Origin: Nitrosomonas sp.
Lineage (GTDB): Bacteria; Pseudomonadota; Gammaproteobacteria; Burkholderiales; Nitrosomonadaceae
NCBI RefSeq assembly: GCF_022842015.1
Contig: NZ_JALHQJ010000002.1
Span: 1 to 64,000, forward strand
Direction: 5' to 3'
Length of the DNA stretch: 64,000 nt
The notes beneath the pieces were generated by a model, which saw nothing but the letters and a program-made list of their open reading frames with translations, ran no database searches and was not told the DNA's origin. Within the stretch, counting starts at the first letter, position 1, and the number at the start of each line of letters is the position of its first letter. Below, piece by piece: positions 9,330-17,850 of this stretch. The position numbers and the translations under genes were made by a program.

Positions 9330-9540
9330 CGCAGCCTCCGGATGAAATTTTGTTGCTGTTGATGCGTTTTAATAACGAATAAAATTAACATGCTAGCCTC
9401 CTGATAGGTAATCTCGCCTGTTCGATTAAGAATGAGCAGACACCGCGGATAGTTTGCGACATTGCACTTCATACGCAACACGTATTGAAGCGCAGCGTTT
9501 CTGCAAAAAATTCGCTTTTTTGCCTAAGCAACCGGCAAAT
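9330..9540. other. Intergenic region before cusC
   Basis: No gene seen. An A/T-rich hairpin (GCAAAAAA-TTCGC-TTTTTTGC, near 9505-9525) just downstream of the preceding minus-strand gene may end or attenuate transcription before cusC. I found no CueR-type operator here. Confidence 0.35.
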
Positions 9541-9939
9541 TTATAGGAAGGCGGGTAATGGAGGGCGTTGCGGCTGTTCCGGAACAAATGAGGTGAATCC
9601 GGAATTTAATGATGGTACTACTGAAGTGATCTTGATTAGCATCGGTGCAGTGTAGCCGGAGAGAACGGGCGTGCTGCTATAAGCATTACAAGAAGCATCG
9701 TCGCAGGGCAGGCTGGTCAACAGATGATTGATTGTGCCATCAGGTGCTTGCTTATGACAGTCGTCATGATGATGGCTGTCGATGGTTGTCATTGATTTGT
9801 CAGCATGATTGCTGAGATTATTTTCTTGCGCACACACGGACAAAACGGCTGCTGCAGCGCCTTGCAGAGGCAGCCACAGCATAAAAAAAACCAATAACCA
9901 TTTGTAATTGTATGCTTTCATGTTTTTTATTATAAACAA
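9541..9939 (-). CDS. Small secreted Cys/His-rich protein of the copper locus
   Basis: A 132-residue protein with a signal peptide (YKWLLVFFMLWLPLQGAAAA) and a mature part rich in His and Cys: 'SHHHDDCHKQ', 'LPCDDASCNAY'. It ends with 'VPEQPQRPPLPAF'. Proteins of this shape often sit beside cus/cop operons and are annotated as hypothetical or DUF2946-like; I am not sure of the family name. The clustered His/Cys suggests periplasmic metal binding, which is inference. An internal ATG at codon 7 (start 9921) is an equal candidate; neither has a clear ribosome site. It lies between the TPR gene and cusC with a 211-base gap on the cusC side. Confidence 0.7.
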   Translation of the reverse strand: MFIIKNMKAYNYKWLLVFFMLWLPLQGAAAAVLSVCAQENNLSNHADKSMTTIDSHHHDDCHKQAPDGTINHLLTSLPCDDASCNAYSSTPVLSGYTAPMLIKITSVVPSLNSGFTSFVPEQPQRPPLPAFL

Positions 9940-9985
9940 TTTCCAGATTTGACAAAGAAAATCTTCAAATAATTTCTGCTTCTGA

Positions 9986-11584
9986 TCAACGCAACTGATT
10001 GGACGTCATCAATTGCTGATACTGTTGCTCATAGTGGTCGGCCTTCAATTGATCTCCGGCAAGCTTGGCTGCCTCTGCTGCACGATAAAGGGCATTACGA
10101 CGATTGGGAGTGCGCTTTAGTGAAGCTTCGAGTTCCTGCAGCGCTTCACTCGGCCGTTTCAGTTCAAGCTGCAGTTCTCCCAGCAATTCCCTGGCGGGAA
10201 TGATTGCACCTGGCGTGACATTGTCCTTTTCGGTTGAATCTTCCAGCTCAGCCGAAGCACGCATAAGTTTCAACGCATCCTCTGTTTCGCTTTTCGCGTG
10301 CGCTACCCAGGCTGCAACTGCCAAACGCTGGATTTCGATTTGATCAGCGGTATAGTCTTTATTGGCAGCCCGGTCGGCATCACGCAACGTTTCCAGTCGT
10401 TGCAGGCTATTTTGGGCCACAGTTAATTTTCCAGCTCTTGCCGCTCCCAAACCACGGGCAAAGTGTGTGATGGCTTCGCACCAGCCGAATTGTTGCCACG
10501 GAAAATCGCTTGGATTGACGTTGAGTTCAGCGGCCTCGTGCCATTGGGCACGTTCTATCGCATAGCGTGCTGGAATTGCCGCGTACGAATAAGCGGTCGT
10601 GGTGTTTTCCGGCTGCACTTTTTTAATCGATTGCAGCTCTTGTAAGATTTTCCGAGCTTTTTCTGTCTCTCCGATCTGCAGATAAGCGTAGATCGTGTAA
10701 TCCATGAAGTGAAATTGCTGATCCCAGGTTGCGGTCAATGCGTTTTCTCGTGCATATTCTTTTGCTGCATGATGGGCCGTCAGATTGGATTGTATCGCAT
10801 CTTGCCAATGGCCTAATCGAATGAAGATGTGCGATGGCATGTGCAACGCATGCGGCACTGCCGGTGCAATGCGTGTATATGCCCGCGCTGCATCCAGTCC
10901 CAGCCCGGCTAGTTCGGGATAATCGCTACTGTGGATGATGTAATGGGTCACACCCGGGTGATCCGGTTCATGTTCCAGTACCTTTTGCAGAATACCCAAT
11001 GCTTTTTTCTGGCTGGCAAAAGTCTTGTCGCTTGGAGAAGCCGTAGAAATCAAAGCCAGCGCATAAAACACGGCAGCTTCGTGATCATCAGGATTTTGCG
11101 TCATGATCCGCTCCATCGCGCTCTGGTACGCCAGCTTTCTTGCGCCGTAATCTGCTTTTTCGTCGACTTGATACAAGGATTCAATAGCTTCAAGATAGGC
11201 TGCTTCTCTTTTCGTTTTGATCGCTTGTTTGCTTACTTGTTGTAATGCCTCTCGCCCTTTTTGCAATTCTGTTGCAACCGGAGGCGTCGCCCATAACTGG
11301 TGATAAAGGCTCATCGCGACGCCCCAGTATCCCATACCGCAATCCGGATCAATCACAGTAACTTGGCGAAATGTCTTTTCCGCCTCTTCATACCAAAACG
11401 AATGCAGCATCGCCACTGCCTGATTAAATTGCGCTTGCGCCATCGGTGTGCAGGAAACTGGAAAGTTTACCTTACCTAATTTCTCCTGGTCGAAAGCGCC
11501 TGAATGATGATGACCCTCGTCCGCTTGTAATGTACCAGCAAACAAAGTGACTGTGATGGTAATCATGGTTATGAATGTTTTCAT
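9986..11584 (-). CDS. Secreted TPR-repeat protein of the copper locus
   Basis: About 532 residues from the preferred start. A signal peptide (TMITITVTLFAGTLQADEG) is followed by a His-rich bit (GHHHSG) and tetratricopeptide-type helical repeats, for example 'AMLHSFWYEEAEKTFRQVTVIDPDCGMGYWGVAMS' and near the end 'PSEALQELEASLKRTPNRRNALYRAAEAAKLAG'. TPR arrays usually hold protein partners. This one is probably periplasmic and sits between cueR and the small Cys/His-rich gene, so it may be part of the copper response; its function is unknown. The start was moved from 11596 to 11584 because GAGGTG lies 4 bases before that ATG. Confidence 0.75.
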   Translation of the reverse strand: MKTFITMITITVTLFAGTLQADEGHHHSGAFDQEKLGKVNFPVSCTPMAQAQFNQAVAMLHSFWYEEAEKTFRQVTVIDPDCGMGYWGVAMSLYHQLWATPPVATELQKGREALQQVSKQAIKTKREAAYLEAIESLYQVDEKADYGARKLAYQSAMERIMTQNPDDHEAAVFYALALISTASPSDKTFASQKKALGILQKVLEHEPDHPGVTHYIIHSSDYPELAGLGLDAARAYTRIAPAVPHALHMPSHIFIRLGHWQDAIQSNLTAHHAAKEYARENALTATWDQQFHFMDYTIYAYLQIGETEKARKILQELQSIKKVQPENTTTAYSYAAIPARYAIERAQWHEAAELNVNPSDFPWQQFGWCEAITHFARGLGAARAGKLTVAQNSLQRLETLRDADRAANKDYTADQIEIQRLAVAAWVAHAKSETEDALKLMRASAELEDSTEKDNVTPGAIIPARELLGELQLELKRPSEALQELEASLKRTPNRRNALYRAAEAAKLAGDQLKADHYEQQYQQLMTSNQLR

Positions 11585-11635
11585 GTAACACCTCAAAATA
11601 AAATATTGTGATATCTCGATACGATTAGGTAGGCC

Positions 11636-12103
11636 TTATTTCTTCACGGGAGGTTTTGAGCGAATGCGCGGATGGCTGGCGCCATGAAGCTCGAGAAATT
11701 TTTTTGCGTCATCATCTTCCCCAGCCAAAGTATCCAGAATCGGACAATCCTGACGCTCATCACCATGACACTGCGCAATTAATTGCGATAAGGCCTGAGC
11801 AATCAATTCCAACTCGGATATACGCGCTTTTAACTCGGTTAAATGCCCAGCTGCCAGTTGTTTCACTTCGCGGGCAGGCCGCTGCCGATCCTGCCATAAT
11901 GAGAGCAGTTTTTTAATTTGCGCCGTGCTAAAACCGGCCACACGCGCCCGGCGAATGAAACGCAATGTGTGTATATCGCGTTCAAGAAAATGACGGTAAC
12001 CTGAATAAGCGCGTGCCGCCTTGGGAATAAGACCCGTTGCCTCATAATGACGAATCATTTTTGCGGAAACACCAGAAGCTTGCGCTGCCTGTCCAATATT
12101 CAT
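11636..12103 (-). CDS. cueR: Cu(I)-responsive MerR-family regulator CueR
   Basis: MerR-family activator that bends its promoter DNA on binding Cu(I)/Ag(I)/Au(I), 155 residues. The N-terminal helix-turn-helix 'MNIGQAAQASGVSAKMIRHYE' and wing 'SGYRHFLERDIHTLRFI' are typical. A long dimerisation helix follows. The metal loop 'CHGDERQDCPIL' has two cysteines separated by seven residues, exactly the CueR spacing. A C-terminal tail of about 25 residues beyond the usual end is lysine-rich. It lies 9 bases downstream of the DUF4396 gene and upstream of the TPR and cus genes, so it is probably co-transcribed with them from the operator at 12624-12655. Confidence 0.93.
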   Translation of the reverse strand: MNIGQAAQASGVSAKMIRHYEATGLIPKAARAYSGYRHFLERDIHTLRFIRRARVAGFSTAQIKKLLSLWQDRQRPAREVKQLAAGHLTELKARISELELIAQALSQLIAQCHGDERQDCPILDTLAGEDDDAKKFLELHGASHPRIRSKPPVKK

Positions 12104-12112
12104 TTCAACACC

Positions 12113-12589
12113 TCAATGATGCGCGTGGACTAATGCATGACCGCGGCCTCGCGCAATAAGCCAGCGGTTAACTGGAAAAGCAGCCATGCCTGCAATGATC
12201 AATGCAACTGCAAGACTGCCCCAAAACAACATCGAATCGAGCGCTGCATCCATCGCTCCCGGAATTATCAACATCACCAGATTATCAGCGATTTCCATGA
12301 TCGTAATCGAAACCGTATCGGCCGCGAAGGCAATACGCATCGCAGCTTTATAGTTGTACCCCGCACGCAGAAAGGGTAGCATGGTCAACAGATAACCGGA
12401 AAGGAATGCGAGTCCTATTGCAAGCGCAATTGTGGCCACATTGCTCCATCCCATTGTTGTTCCAATCACCATTCCGGCAATCTCGCCGATCGCGCAGCCC
12501 GATAAGCAATGCACGGTGGCCCTCAATGTAACACTGTGCAACGACTGTTCTGTCAATGAAGAATGATTGTGATGCAAATGATCTTTCAT
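12113..12589 (-). CDS. DUF4396 membrane protein
   Basis: A 158-residue integral membrane protein. It has a His-rich head (MKDHLHHNHSS), about four membrane helices, the conserved 'HCLSGCAIGEIAGMVIG' with two cysteines, 'AADTVSITIMEIADNLVML', and the end 'PVNRWLIARGRGHA'. This is the DUF4396 pattern, a family often found next to copper and other metal genes. The conserved Cys/His residues suggest metal handling, but its role is not known. The start at 12589 was chosen over 12640 because AGGAGTT lies 4 bases before it, and because 12640 would overlap the CueR promoter. It is the first gene of the copper block. Confidence 0.85.
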   Translation of the reverse strand: MKDHLHHNHSSLTEQSLHSVTLRATVHCLSGCAIGEIAGMVIGTTMGWSNVATIALAIGLAFLSGYLLTMLPFLRAGYNYKAAMRIAFAADTVSITIMEIADNLVMLIIPGAMDAALDSMLFWGSLAVALIIAGMAAFPVNRWLIARGRGHALVHAHH

Positions 12590-12623
12590 GTTCAACTCCT
12601 GTAAATTTGTATAAGGAGTATTA

Positions 12624-12655
12624 ATGCTGAAGCTTCCCATCGTTGGAAAGTCAAG
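12624..12655 (-). promoter_or_regulatory. CueR-type promoter/operator
   Basis: On the minus strand the sequence reads CTTGACTTTCC-AACGATG-GGAAGCT, then CAGCAT. TTGACT is a good -35. A 19-base spacer, longer than normal, holds an inverted repeat (TTCC...GGAA). This is the layout of E. coli copA/cueO promoters activated by CueR. The -10 (CAGCAT) is weak, as expected for an activator-dependent promoter. It lies about 35-65 bases before the DUF4396 start and probably drives that gene, cueR and perhaps the cus genes. Confidence 0.8.
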
Positions 12656-12986
12656 CGTCAGTTTGAGTGTATTGCAATAATTTAATCAAATATTGGGGAA
12701 CATCATTAATTCTGTGTCTGACCAGCCTGTGATTTTTGCTATAGTTTTTAAGTAATAGAACACAATTCGCAACACAGGAAATAAGAAAAATAATTCAAAA
12801 GCTGACAGAGTTCGGTCTGGAATTAGGTAATCAGTTTAATGAAGCTAACTTGGCTAGCCAACATCAGGCGGCAAATCACGATGAATTGTTGCGCTCTATA
12901 CTTGAATCCGCAGTACAAAAAACAACATCCTCAGAGTTTTGCTGTAATCTATAGTCTTGGAATTCAGCTCGATATAGGATTTTCGT
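12656..12986. other. Intergenic region with a start-less open frame
   Basis: On the + strand the frame from 12745 to the TAG at 12952-12954 is open and reads like protein (KLTEFGLELGNQFNEANLASQH, then an E/L/S-rich tail), but it has no ATG/GTG/TTG start at its head. It may be the 3' remnant of a lost gene. The last 30 bases hold the ribosome site of the next gene. Confidence 0.3.
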
Positions 12987-14078
12987 TTGAAAACTTTCCA
13001 GTGTCATTGTGGAAATAATCTGCATTTTGAGAATAGTCAGTGTTTCTCCTGCAGTCGGATGGTGGGTTATTTACCGGATGAAAGCCAGCTAAGCGCTTTG
13101 GAGCCATCTGCTGATGGTAATTGGTTGGCTTTACTTAATAAACAAACCTACCGCTTGTGTAAGAATAATGTGGATTATAATGTTTGTAATTGGATGGTGT
13201 CAGTTGATGATCAACATCGTCTATGCGTTTCATGTCGTCTTAACCATATTATTCCAAATCTCAGTACGGCGCAAAATCTGACCTTATGGTATCGCGTTGA
13301 ACTTGCGAAACGGCGCTTACTGTATACCTTGTATAGCCTGAGATTGCCGGTAGTCAGTCGAGAGCAAGATCCGTCTAAAGGAATGGGTTTTGAATTCTTG
13401 CAGGATGAAGCTGTAGGAGGAGAATTCAGTAATGAATTGACTGTCGGTCATAGTATTGCAACAGGCCATAATTTGGGCATGATCACTATTAACCTGCTTG
13501 AAGCAGAACACGGCTCTCGCATAGAGATGCGGGACAAAATGAATGAGCGCTATCGTACTTTGCTGGGCCATTTCAGGCATGAATCCGGGCACTACTATTG
13601 GGATTTCTTGATAAAAGGAACAGACAGGATTGACAGTTTTCGTGAATTGTTTGGTGATGAACGCTTAGATTATCAACAATCGCTAAAATCCTACTATGAT
13701 CAAGGCCCGCCAACATTTTGGCGGGATATTTGGATTAGTGCCTATGCCAGCACGCATGCTTGGGAAGACTGGGCGGAGACATGGGCGCATTATTTGCATA
13801 TGGTGGATACGGTCGAAACCGCACATGATTTTGGATTTAGAATCCATGGACATGATGTTTCTCCACCTGTAATAATCGATAACACTCAAATGAGCAGCGG
13901 TTATTGTACCCCTGCTTCGTTTGATGAGTTGTTCGATGATTGGTGTCGTTTATCGGTTGCATTGAATGCACTTAACCGCAGTATGGGTATGGACGATGCC
14001 TATCCCTTCGTGATTTCCAATACTTCGTTGAATAAACTTCGATACATTCACCAAATCGTAACCGAAATCAGTCATTAA
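12987..14078 (+). CDS. Zinc-ribbon putative zinc metallopeptidase (PF15887 type)
   Basis: A 363-residue protein. The N-terminus holds a zinc ribbon (CHCGN...CFSC, then CNW...CVSCR). The catalytic-type motif 'HFRHESGHYYWDFL' supplies HESGH (HExxH), about residue 195, followed by 'EDWAETWAHYLHM' with the downstream acidic/His residues of this family of putative metallopeptidases. The start is TTG at 12987 with AGGAT six bases upstream; no ATG fits. The gene ends in a 4-base overlap with the convergent Anbu gene. These peptidases recur beside Anbu, transglutaminase and ATP-grasp genes, so a shared peptide-processing role is likely but unproven. Confidence 0.85.
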   Translation: MKTFQCHCGNNLHFENSQCFSCSRMVGYLPDESQLSALEPSADGNWLALLNKQTYRLCKNNVDYNVCNWMVSVDDQHRLCVSCRLNHIIPNLSTAQNLTLWYRVELAKRRLLYTLYSLRLPVVSREQDPSKGMGFEFLQDEAVGGEFSNELTVGHSIATGHNLGMITINLLEAEHGSRIEMRDKMNERYRTLLGHFRHESGHYYWDFLIKGTDRIDSFRELFGDERLDYQQSLKSYYDQGPPTFWRDIWISAYASTHAWEDWAETWAHYLHMVDTVETAHDFGFRIHGHDVSPPVIIDNTQMSSGYCTPASFDELFDDWCRLSVALNALNRSMGMDDAYPFVISNTSLNKLRYIHQIVTEISH

Positions 14079-14830
14079 TCACTCTTTACTTGTGCGTTTT
14101 CCCACTCAAAGCGGGGCAGGCGGGCGCAAGCTCTGCGCATTCCCTCATTCCATTGTTTCTGCATTGACTTGTACATTGGGGAGTTGAGTGTTAGCTTTAA
14201 ATGATAGGGTTCTTGAATAGTATCACTGGTGTGCATTGCCAGTTCGATGGGTGGACCTACAGAGATATTGCTGCGGATAGTGGATTCCACAGATACCAAC
14301 GCACAACGTGCAGCGTCTTCGATTGAAGTGGTGGTCGTAATGATGCGATCCAGAATCGGTTTGCCATATTTATTCTCACCGATTTGCAGATAAGGTGTTT
14401 CCGGTGAGGCACTGATATAATTCCCCTGCGGATAAATCAAGAAAATCTCTGAGGGTTGCCCGGCAATTTGCCCACCTAAAATAAAACTGGCTTCAGCACC
14501 GCCATTAGCGCTTTTTTTCATTGCATCAGCATGCTGGCGTTGCTCTTCTTGGCTGAGCTGGCCAATATAGTGCGCCACCTCATATAAATGAAGGCCCTTA
14601 CGTAAATTCATTTTGGCATTTGGTTTTTCCAAATCAGTTCGAATGTTGTTGAGAACTGCTTGTGAGGTAGCTAGATTGCCAGCCGTCAACACAACACAGA
14701 TGCGCTCATCAGGCCAGACAAACGTACTCATTTTGCTATAAGTCGTTACATAATCAACGCCAGCGTTGGTTCTTGAGTCAGAGGCAAACACCAGTCCTTT
14801 GTTAACACTGATGGCGAGGCAATAAGTCAT
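14075..14830 (-). CDS. Anbu-type proteasome-like peptidase (ancestral beta subunit)
   Basis: A 251-residue member of the HslV/20S beta-subunit superfamily called Anbu or bacterial proteasome homologue. It begins 'MTYCLAISVNKGLVFASDSRTNAGVDYV', with the N-terminal nucleophile Thr after Met, the S/D residues of the fold, and the conserved 'TYSKMSTF' lysine region and 'LTAGNLATSQ' strand. It ends 'RFEWENAQVKSD'. Anbu proteins form open helical or ring assemblies and self-process poorly; the substrate is unknown. It is upstream-facing with the transglutaminase gene 115 bases away on the same strand, and its stop overlaps that of the zinc peptidase. Confidence 0.92.
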   Translation of the reverse strand: MTYCLAISVNKGLVFASDSRTNAGVDYVTTYSKMSTFVWPDERICVVLTAGNLATSQAVLNNIRTDLEKPNAKMNLRKGLHLYEVAHYIGQLSQEEQRQHADAMKKSANGGAEASFILGGQIAGQPSEIFLIYPQGNYISASPETPYLQIGENKYGKPILDRIITTTTSIEDAARCALVSVESTIRSNISVGPPIELAMHTSDTIQEPYHLKLTLNSPMYKSMQKQWNEGMRRACARLPRFEWENAQVKSD

Positions 14831-14945
14831 ATGTTTTATATAAAAATAAATCAGAGTGGTTATGTCACAATTTTTTTATCTGAAACCGGACACTATTCAT
14901 GTAATGCGTTTGTTACGGGTGCAGTAGGGAAAACAATTTAATTCC

Positions 14946-15767
14946 TTAGAGTTCTATTATTTTTACTTCCGTTTCCAATCTTGAACTTACACCGCCCCGA
15001 TAGGAACCATACACGGGTAAAGTTTTCTTTGGATCTTTACTAGCGGCAACTGGTATATACGCTTCATTGGTAAAAATACCAGCGCTTGGATCTACGCCGA
15101 CCCATCCTGCTCCTGGTGCTATGAATTCCACCCAGGCATGTAGTTCATGCCCTTCTCCTAATTCCGGATTGAAGGCGTATCCGCTAACAAAGCGCGCGGG
15201 TATCCCCAGAGATCTAAGCATGGTGATCATCATCCATGATAAGTCACGACACGATCCATTTTTTCTCTGAAAGCAATCGGAGGGTTCGTGTATGTCTTCA
15301 GCATATCTTACCGTATGATCCCAATGTTGATTGATTAATTGCAAAATTTCATTTACCGGTGTCAGTAATTCGTTAGGTGGCAGCGACCTATAGGGCAACA
15401 ATAGGGCTTGCATTTCAGGTGAAATAGACTGATTGATGCTCAAATATCCAAAGTGTTCTTGACGGTTCATTTCCAGGGCATTCATATCTATGAAGAAACC
15501 AAAAGGGTTAAATTGAGTAGAGTGCACCTTAATGGATGCATTAATCTCAAGATGCTTCACAGTTTTATTAAACCAACATTGATATTGTAATGAATTCTCA
15601 ATATTCAATAAGGGGAAGAGCCCGTCTGAGATGGGATCTACTTTGAGATCGAAGGCTTCAACTTGCAAGTAAGATCGATGTTGAGGGTAAAAATTAAGAT
15701 AATGAGGTTCAAGAAAAACCGAATCATCATAGTAGTATCGAGTGATATGGTGTATATGTAACCGCAT
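14946..15767 (-). CDS. Transglutaminase-like cysteine protease family protein
   Basis: A 273-residue bacterial transglutaminase-like protein. The N-terminal part 'MRLHIHHITRYYYDDSVFLEPHYL' is the usual beta domain of this family. The Cys-His-Asp triad is visible: Cys in 'NGSCRDLSWMMITMLRSLGI', His in 'GHELHAWVEF', Asp in 'WVGVDPSAG'. Such proteins may cleave or cross-link peptide bonds at Gln/Asx residues. It lies upstream of the Anbu gene on the same strand and divergent from the ATP-grasp/alpha-E pair, the arrangement that defines Anbu clusters in many proteobacteria. Confidence 0.9.
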   Translation of the reverse strand: MRLHIHHITRYYYDDSVFLEPHYLNFYPQHRSYLQVEAFDLKVDPISDGLFPLLNIENSLQYQCWFNKTVKHLEINASIKVHSTQFNPFGFFIDMNALEMNRQEHFGYLSINQSISPEMQALLLPYRSLPPNELLTPVNEILQLINQHWDHTVRYAEDIHEPSDCFQRKNGSCRDLSWMMITMLRSLGIPARFVSGYAFNPELGEGHELHAWVEFIAPGAGWVGVDPSAGIFTNEAYIPVAASKDPKKTLPVYGSYRGGVSSRLETEVKIIEL

Positions 15768-16393
15768 AAAGTAACCTTTAACCCAGAGTTATGGAAATTG
15801 CGAAAGCTTTGTTCAAGACTTCGTGGGTATAACATTTGATCTGTTGGTGTTGGAAGCTGCCGATTAATCCATGACCTTTAGTCATTGACTAAAATCTTTC
15901 GTCTTGTTGTTACATGTTTTTGCAACAAATGATGCATTGCCTAAAAATCTATTTTTTTCAGCATCCTAAATTAATTAGTGTATTTCCGTATTGACGTGTG
16001 TGCCTGATAGTTTACATCGTTAGCAAGAATCGTGTGGCACCAAAAGGAGAGCTGGTCATATGAACAAACTTAAATGAAGGTGGGCTTAATAGTCAACCGC
16101 AGCCATTGATAGTGGTTAAGGTGTTGGAGAAAACCGAAAGGTTATACAGGTAATTGAATGTTGAAGAAGTAAGAAACTATAATTTTCACTAAAATAGATG
16201 CTCTGAATGAATCGGGTTTGATAAACCGTTAGCCTTGTCGAACGTCGGAAAATGTATAATTATTAAAGAGTTGCAATCTATTCTGAATGCCAAGATATAT
16301 GGAAGAATGAAAAATAGATAACACGCACATTTGTATTTTGCTTTAGATGCATGTTACTTTGAAATTATCTATACGATACATGATGAGAACATA
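15768..16393. other. Divergent promoter region between transglutaminase and ATP-grasp genes
   Basis: About 625 bases without a credible gene. A 5-codon frame (MNKLK) with a strong AGGAG site occurs at about 16060 and looks like the start of a lost gene. The rest is A/T-rich and must hold the promoters of both flanking units; I could not assign boxes. Confidence 0.4.
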
Positions 16394-17848
16394 ATGACCA
16401 TTCGTTGGGGAAGTTACAAGGTAAAAAATCTGTATGACGAAATGCTGCGGGCTAGTGGGAGACCGCGCCCTGCTGCGCAGACTTTATGTAGTTATTTGCG
16501 TGCCTTGAAAGACGAAGATATTGAAGAGTATAAGTTGGCAGCAGAATCCGCTATCCATGTCATGGGCGTCACATTCACGGTTTATACGGAAGAAGAAGGT
16601 TCTATAGATCGTGCTTGGCCGTTTGATATCATTCCACGCATTATTGATAAAAAAGAATGGCAACAAGTGGAAGCTGGCCTTAAACAACGTGTGCAGGCTT
16701 TGAATCTTTTTATTGATGATTTGTACCATAAGCAACACATTGTTAAGGATAATATTTTTCCTGCTGAATTGCTTAAAGACTCTAAAAACTTTCGCCCGGA
16801 ATGTGTGGGCGTAAATCCACCATTGAATATCTGGGCGCATATTTGTGGTTCAGATTTGGTGCGTGACAAAGATGGCACATTTTATGTGCTGGAGGATAAT
16901 CTGCGTGTTCCATCAGGCGTTTCGTACATGTTGGAAAATCGCCTGGTAATGAAGCGATTGTTTCCTGAAATGTTTGACCAATGCAATATCCTGCCCGTCG
17001 ACGATTATCCCTCGCAGTTATATGACACATTAGCCGCTTTATCACCACGGCCCGGAGATCAGCCTGAAATTGCTGTGCTGACACCAGGTATTTTCAACTC
17101 TGCTTATTTTGAACATGCCTATTTAGCGCAGCAAATGGGGGCAGAATTGGTTGAGGGCAGTGATCTGATTGTGGACAAGAATGACGTTGTGTACATGCGT
17201 ACCATCGAAGGACTTACGCGGGTCGATGTGATCTATCGTCGCATTGATGACTTGTTCCTTGATCCGGAAGCGTTTCAATCCGATTCCTTGCTGGGCGTGC
17301 CCGGAATCATGCGCGCTTGGAAAGCGGGTAAAGTTGCATTAGCCAATGCACCCGGAGCCGGGGTGGCTGACGATAAGGTGGTATACGCTTTTGTGCCGGA
17401 TATGATTAAATATTATCTGGATCAAGACGCTATTTTGCCGAATGTGCCAACCTATAAATGTATCGATAAACAGGAGCGCGAACATGTTGTTGAGCATATT
17501 CATGAAATGGTTGTTAAGCCAGCCAATGAATCAGGTGGTTATGGCATGCTCATCGGGCCACAAGCGAGCAAGGAAGAGCGTGAAAAATTTGTAAATCTGA
17601 TCCGTCGAGACCCGCGCAATTATGTTGCACAACCGATGCTAACACTTTCTACCGCACCCACCTTGATAGGCAATCGCGTGGAGCCACGCCACTTGGATTT
17701 GCGTCCTTTTGTTTTGAGTGGAAAGCAAACCATAGTTACAACCGGCGGCCTGACACGTGTGGCACTACGCAAAGGTTCAACAGTTGTTAATTCCTCGCAA
17801 GGGGGCGGTAGTAAGGATACCTGGGTCGTTGATATGGAGACAGTTTAA
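16394..17848 (+). CDS. Circularly permuted ATP-grasp type 2 enzyme
   Basis: About 484 residues from the preferred start. It matches the circularly permuted ATP-grasp family predicted to make peptide or amide bonds: 'NIWAHICGSDLVRDKDGTFYVLEDNLRVPSGVSYML' (nucleotide and metal site), 'EIAVLTPGIFNSAYFEHAYLAQQMG', 'VVKPANESGGYGMLIGP' and, late, 'APTLIGNRVEPRHLDLRPFVLSG'. The start at 16394 (MTIRWGSYKVKNLYDEM) fits the family N-terminus better than 16331, whose 21 extra residues are unlike the family. The alpha-E gene follows 2 bases after its stop, a near-universal pairing. Confidence 0.92.
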   Translation: MTIRWGSYKVKNLYDEMLRASGRPRPAAQTLCSYLRALKDEDIEEYKLAAESAIHVMGVTFTVYTEEEGSIDRAWPFDIIPRIIDKKEWQQVEAGLKQRVQALNLFIDDLYHKQHIVKDNIFPAELLKDSKNFRPECVGVNPPLNIWAHICGSDLVRDKDGTFYVLEDNLRVPSGVSYMLENRLVMKRLFPEMFDQCNILPVDDYPSQLYDTLAALSPRPGDQPEIAVLTPGIFNSAYFEHAYLAQQMGAELVEGSDLIVDKNDVVYMRTIEGLTRVDVIYRRIDDLFLDPEAFQSDSLLGVPGIMRAWKAGKVALANAPGAGVADDKVVYAFVPDMIKYYLDQDAILPNVPTYKCIDKQEREHVVEHIHEMVVKPANESGGYGMLIGPQASKEEREKFVNLIRRDPRNYVAQPMLTLSTAPTLIGNRVEPRHLDLRPFVLSGKQTIVTTGGLTRVALRKGSTVVNSSQGGGSKDTWVVDMETV

Positions 17849-17850
17849 CC

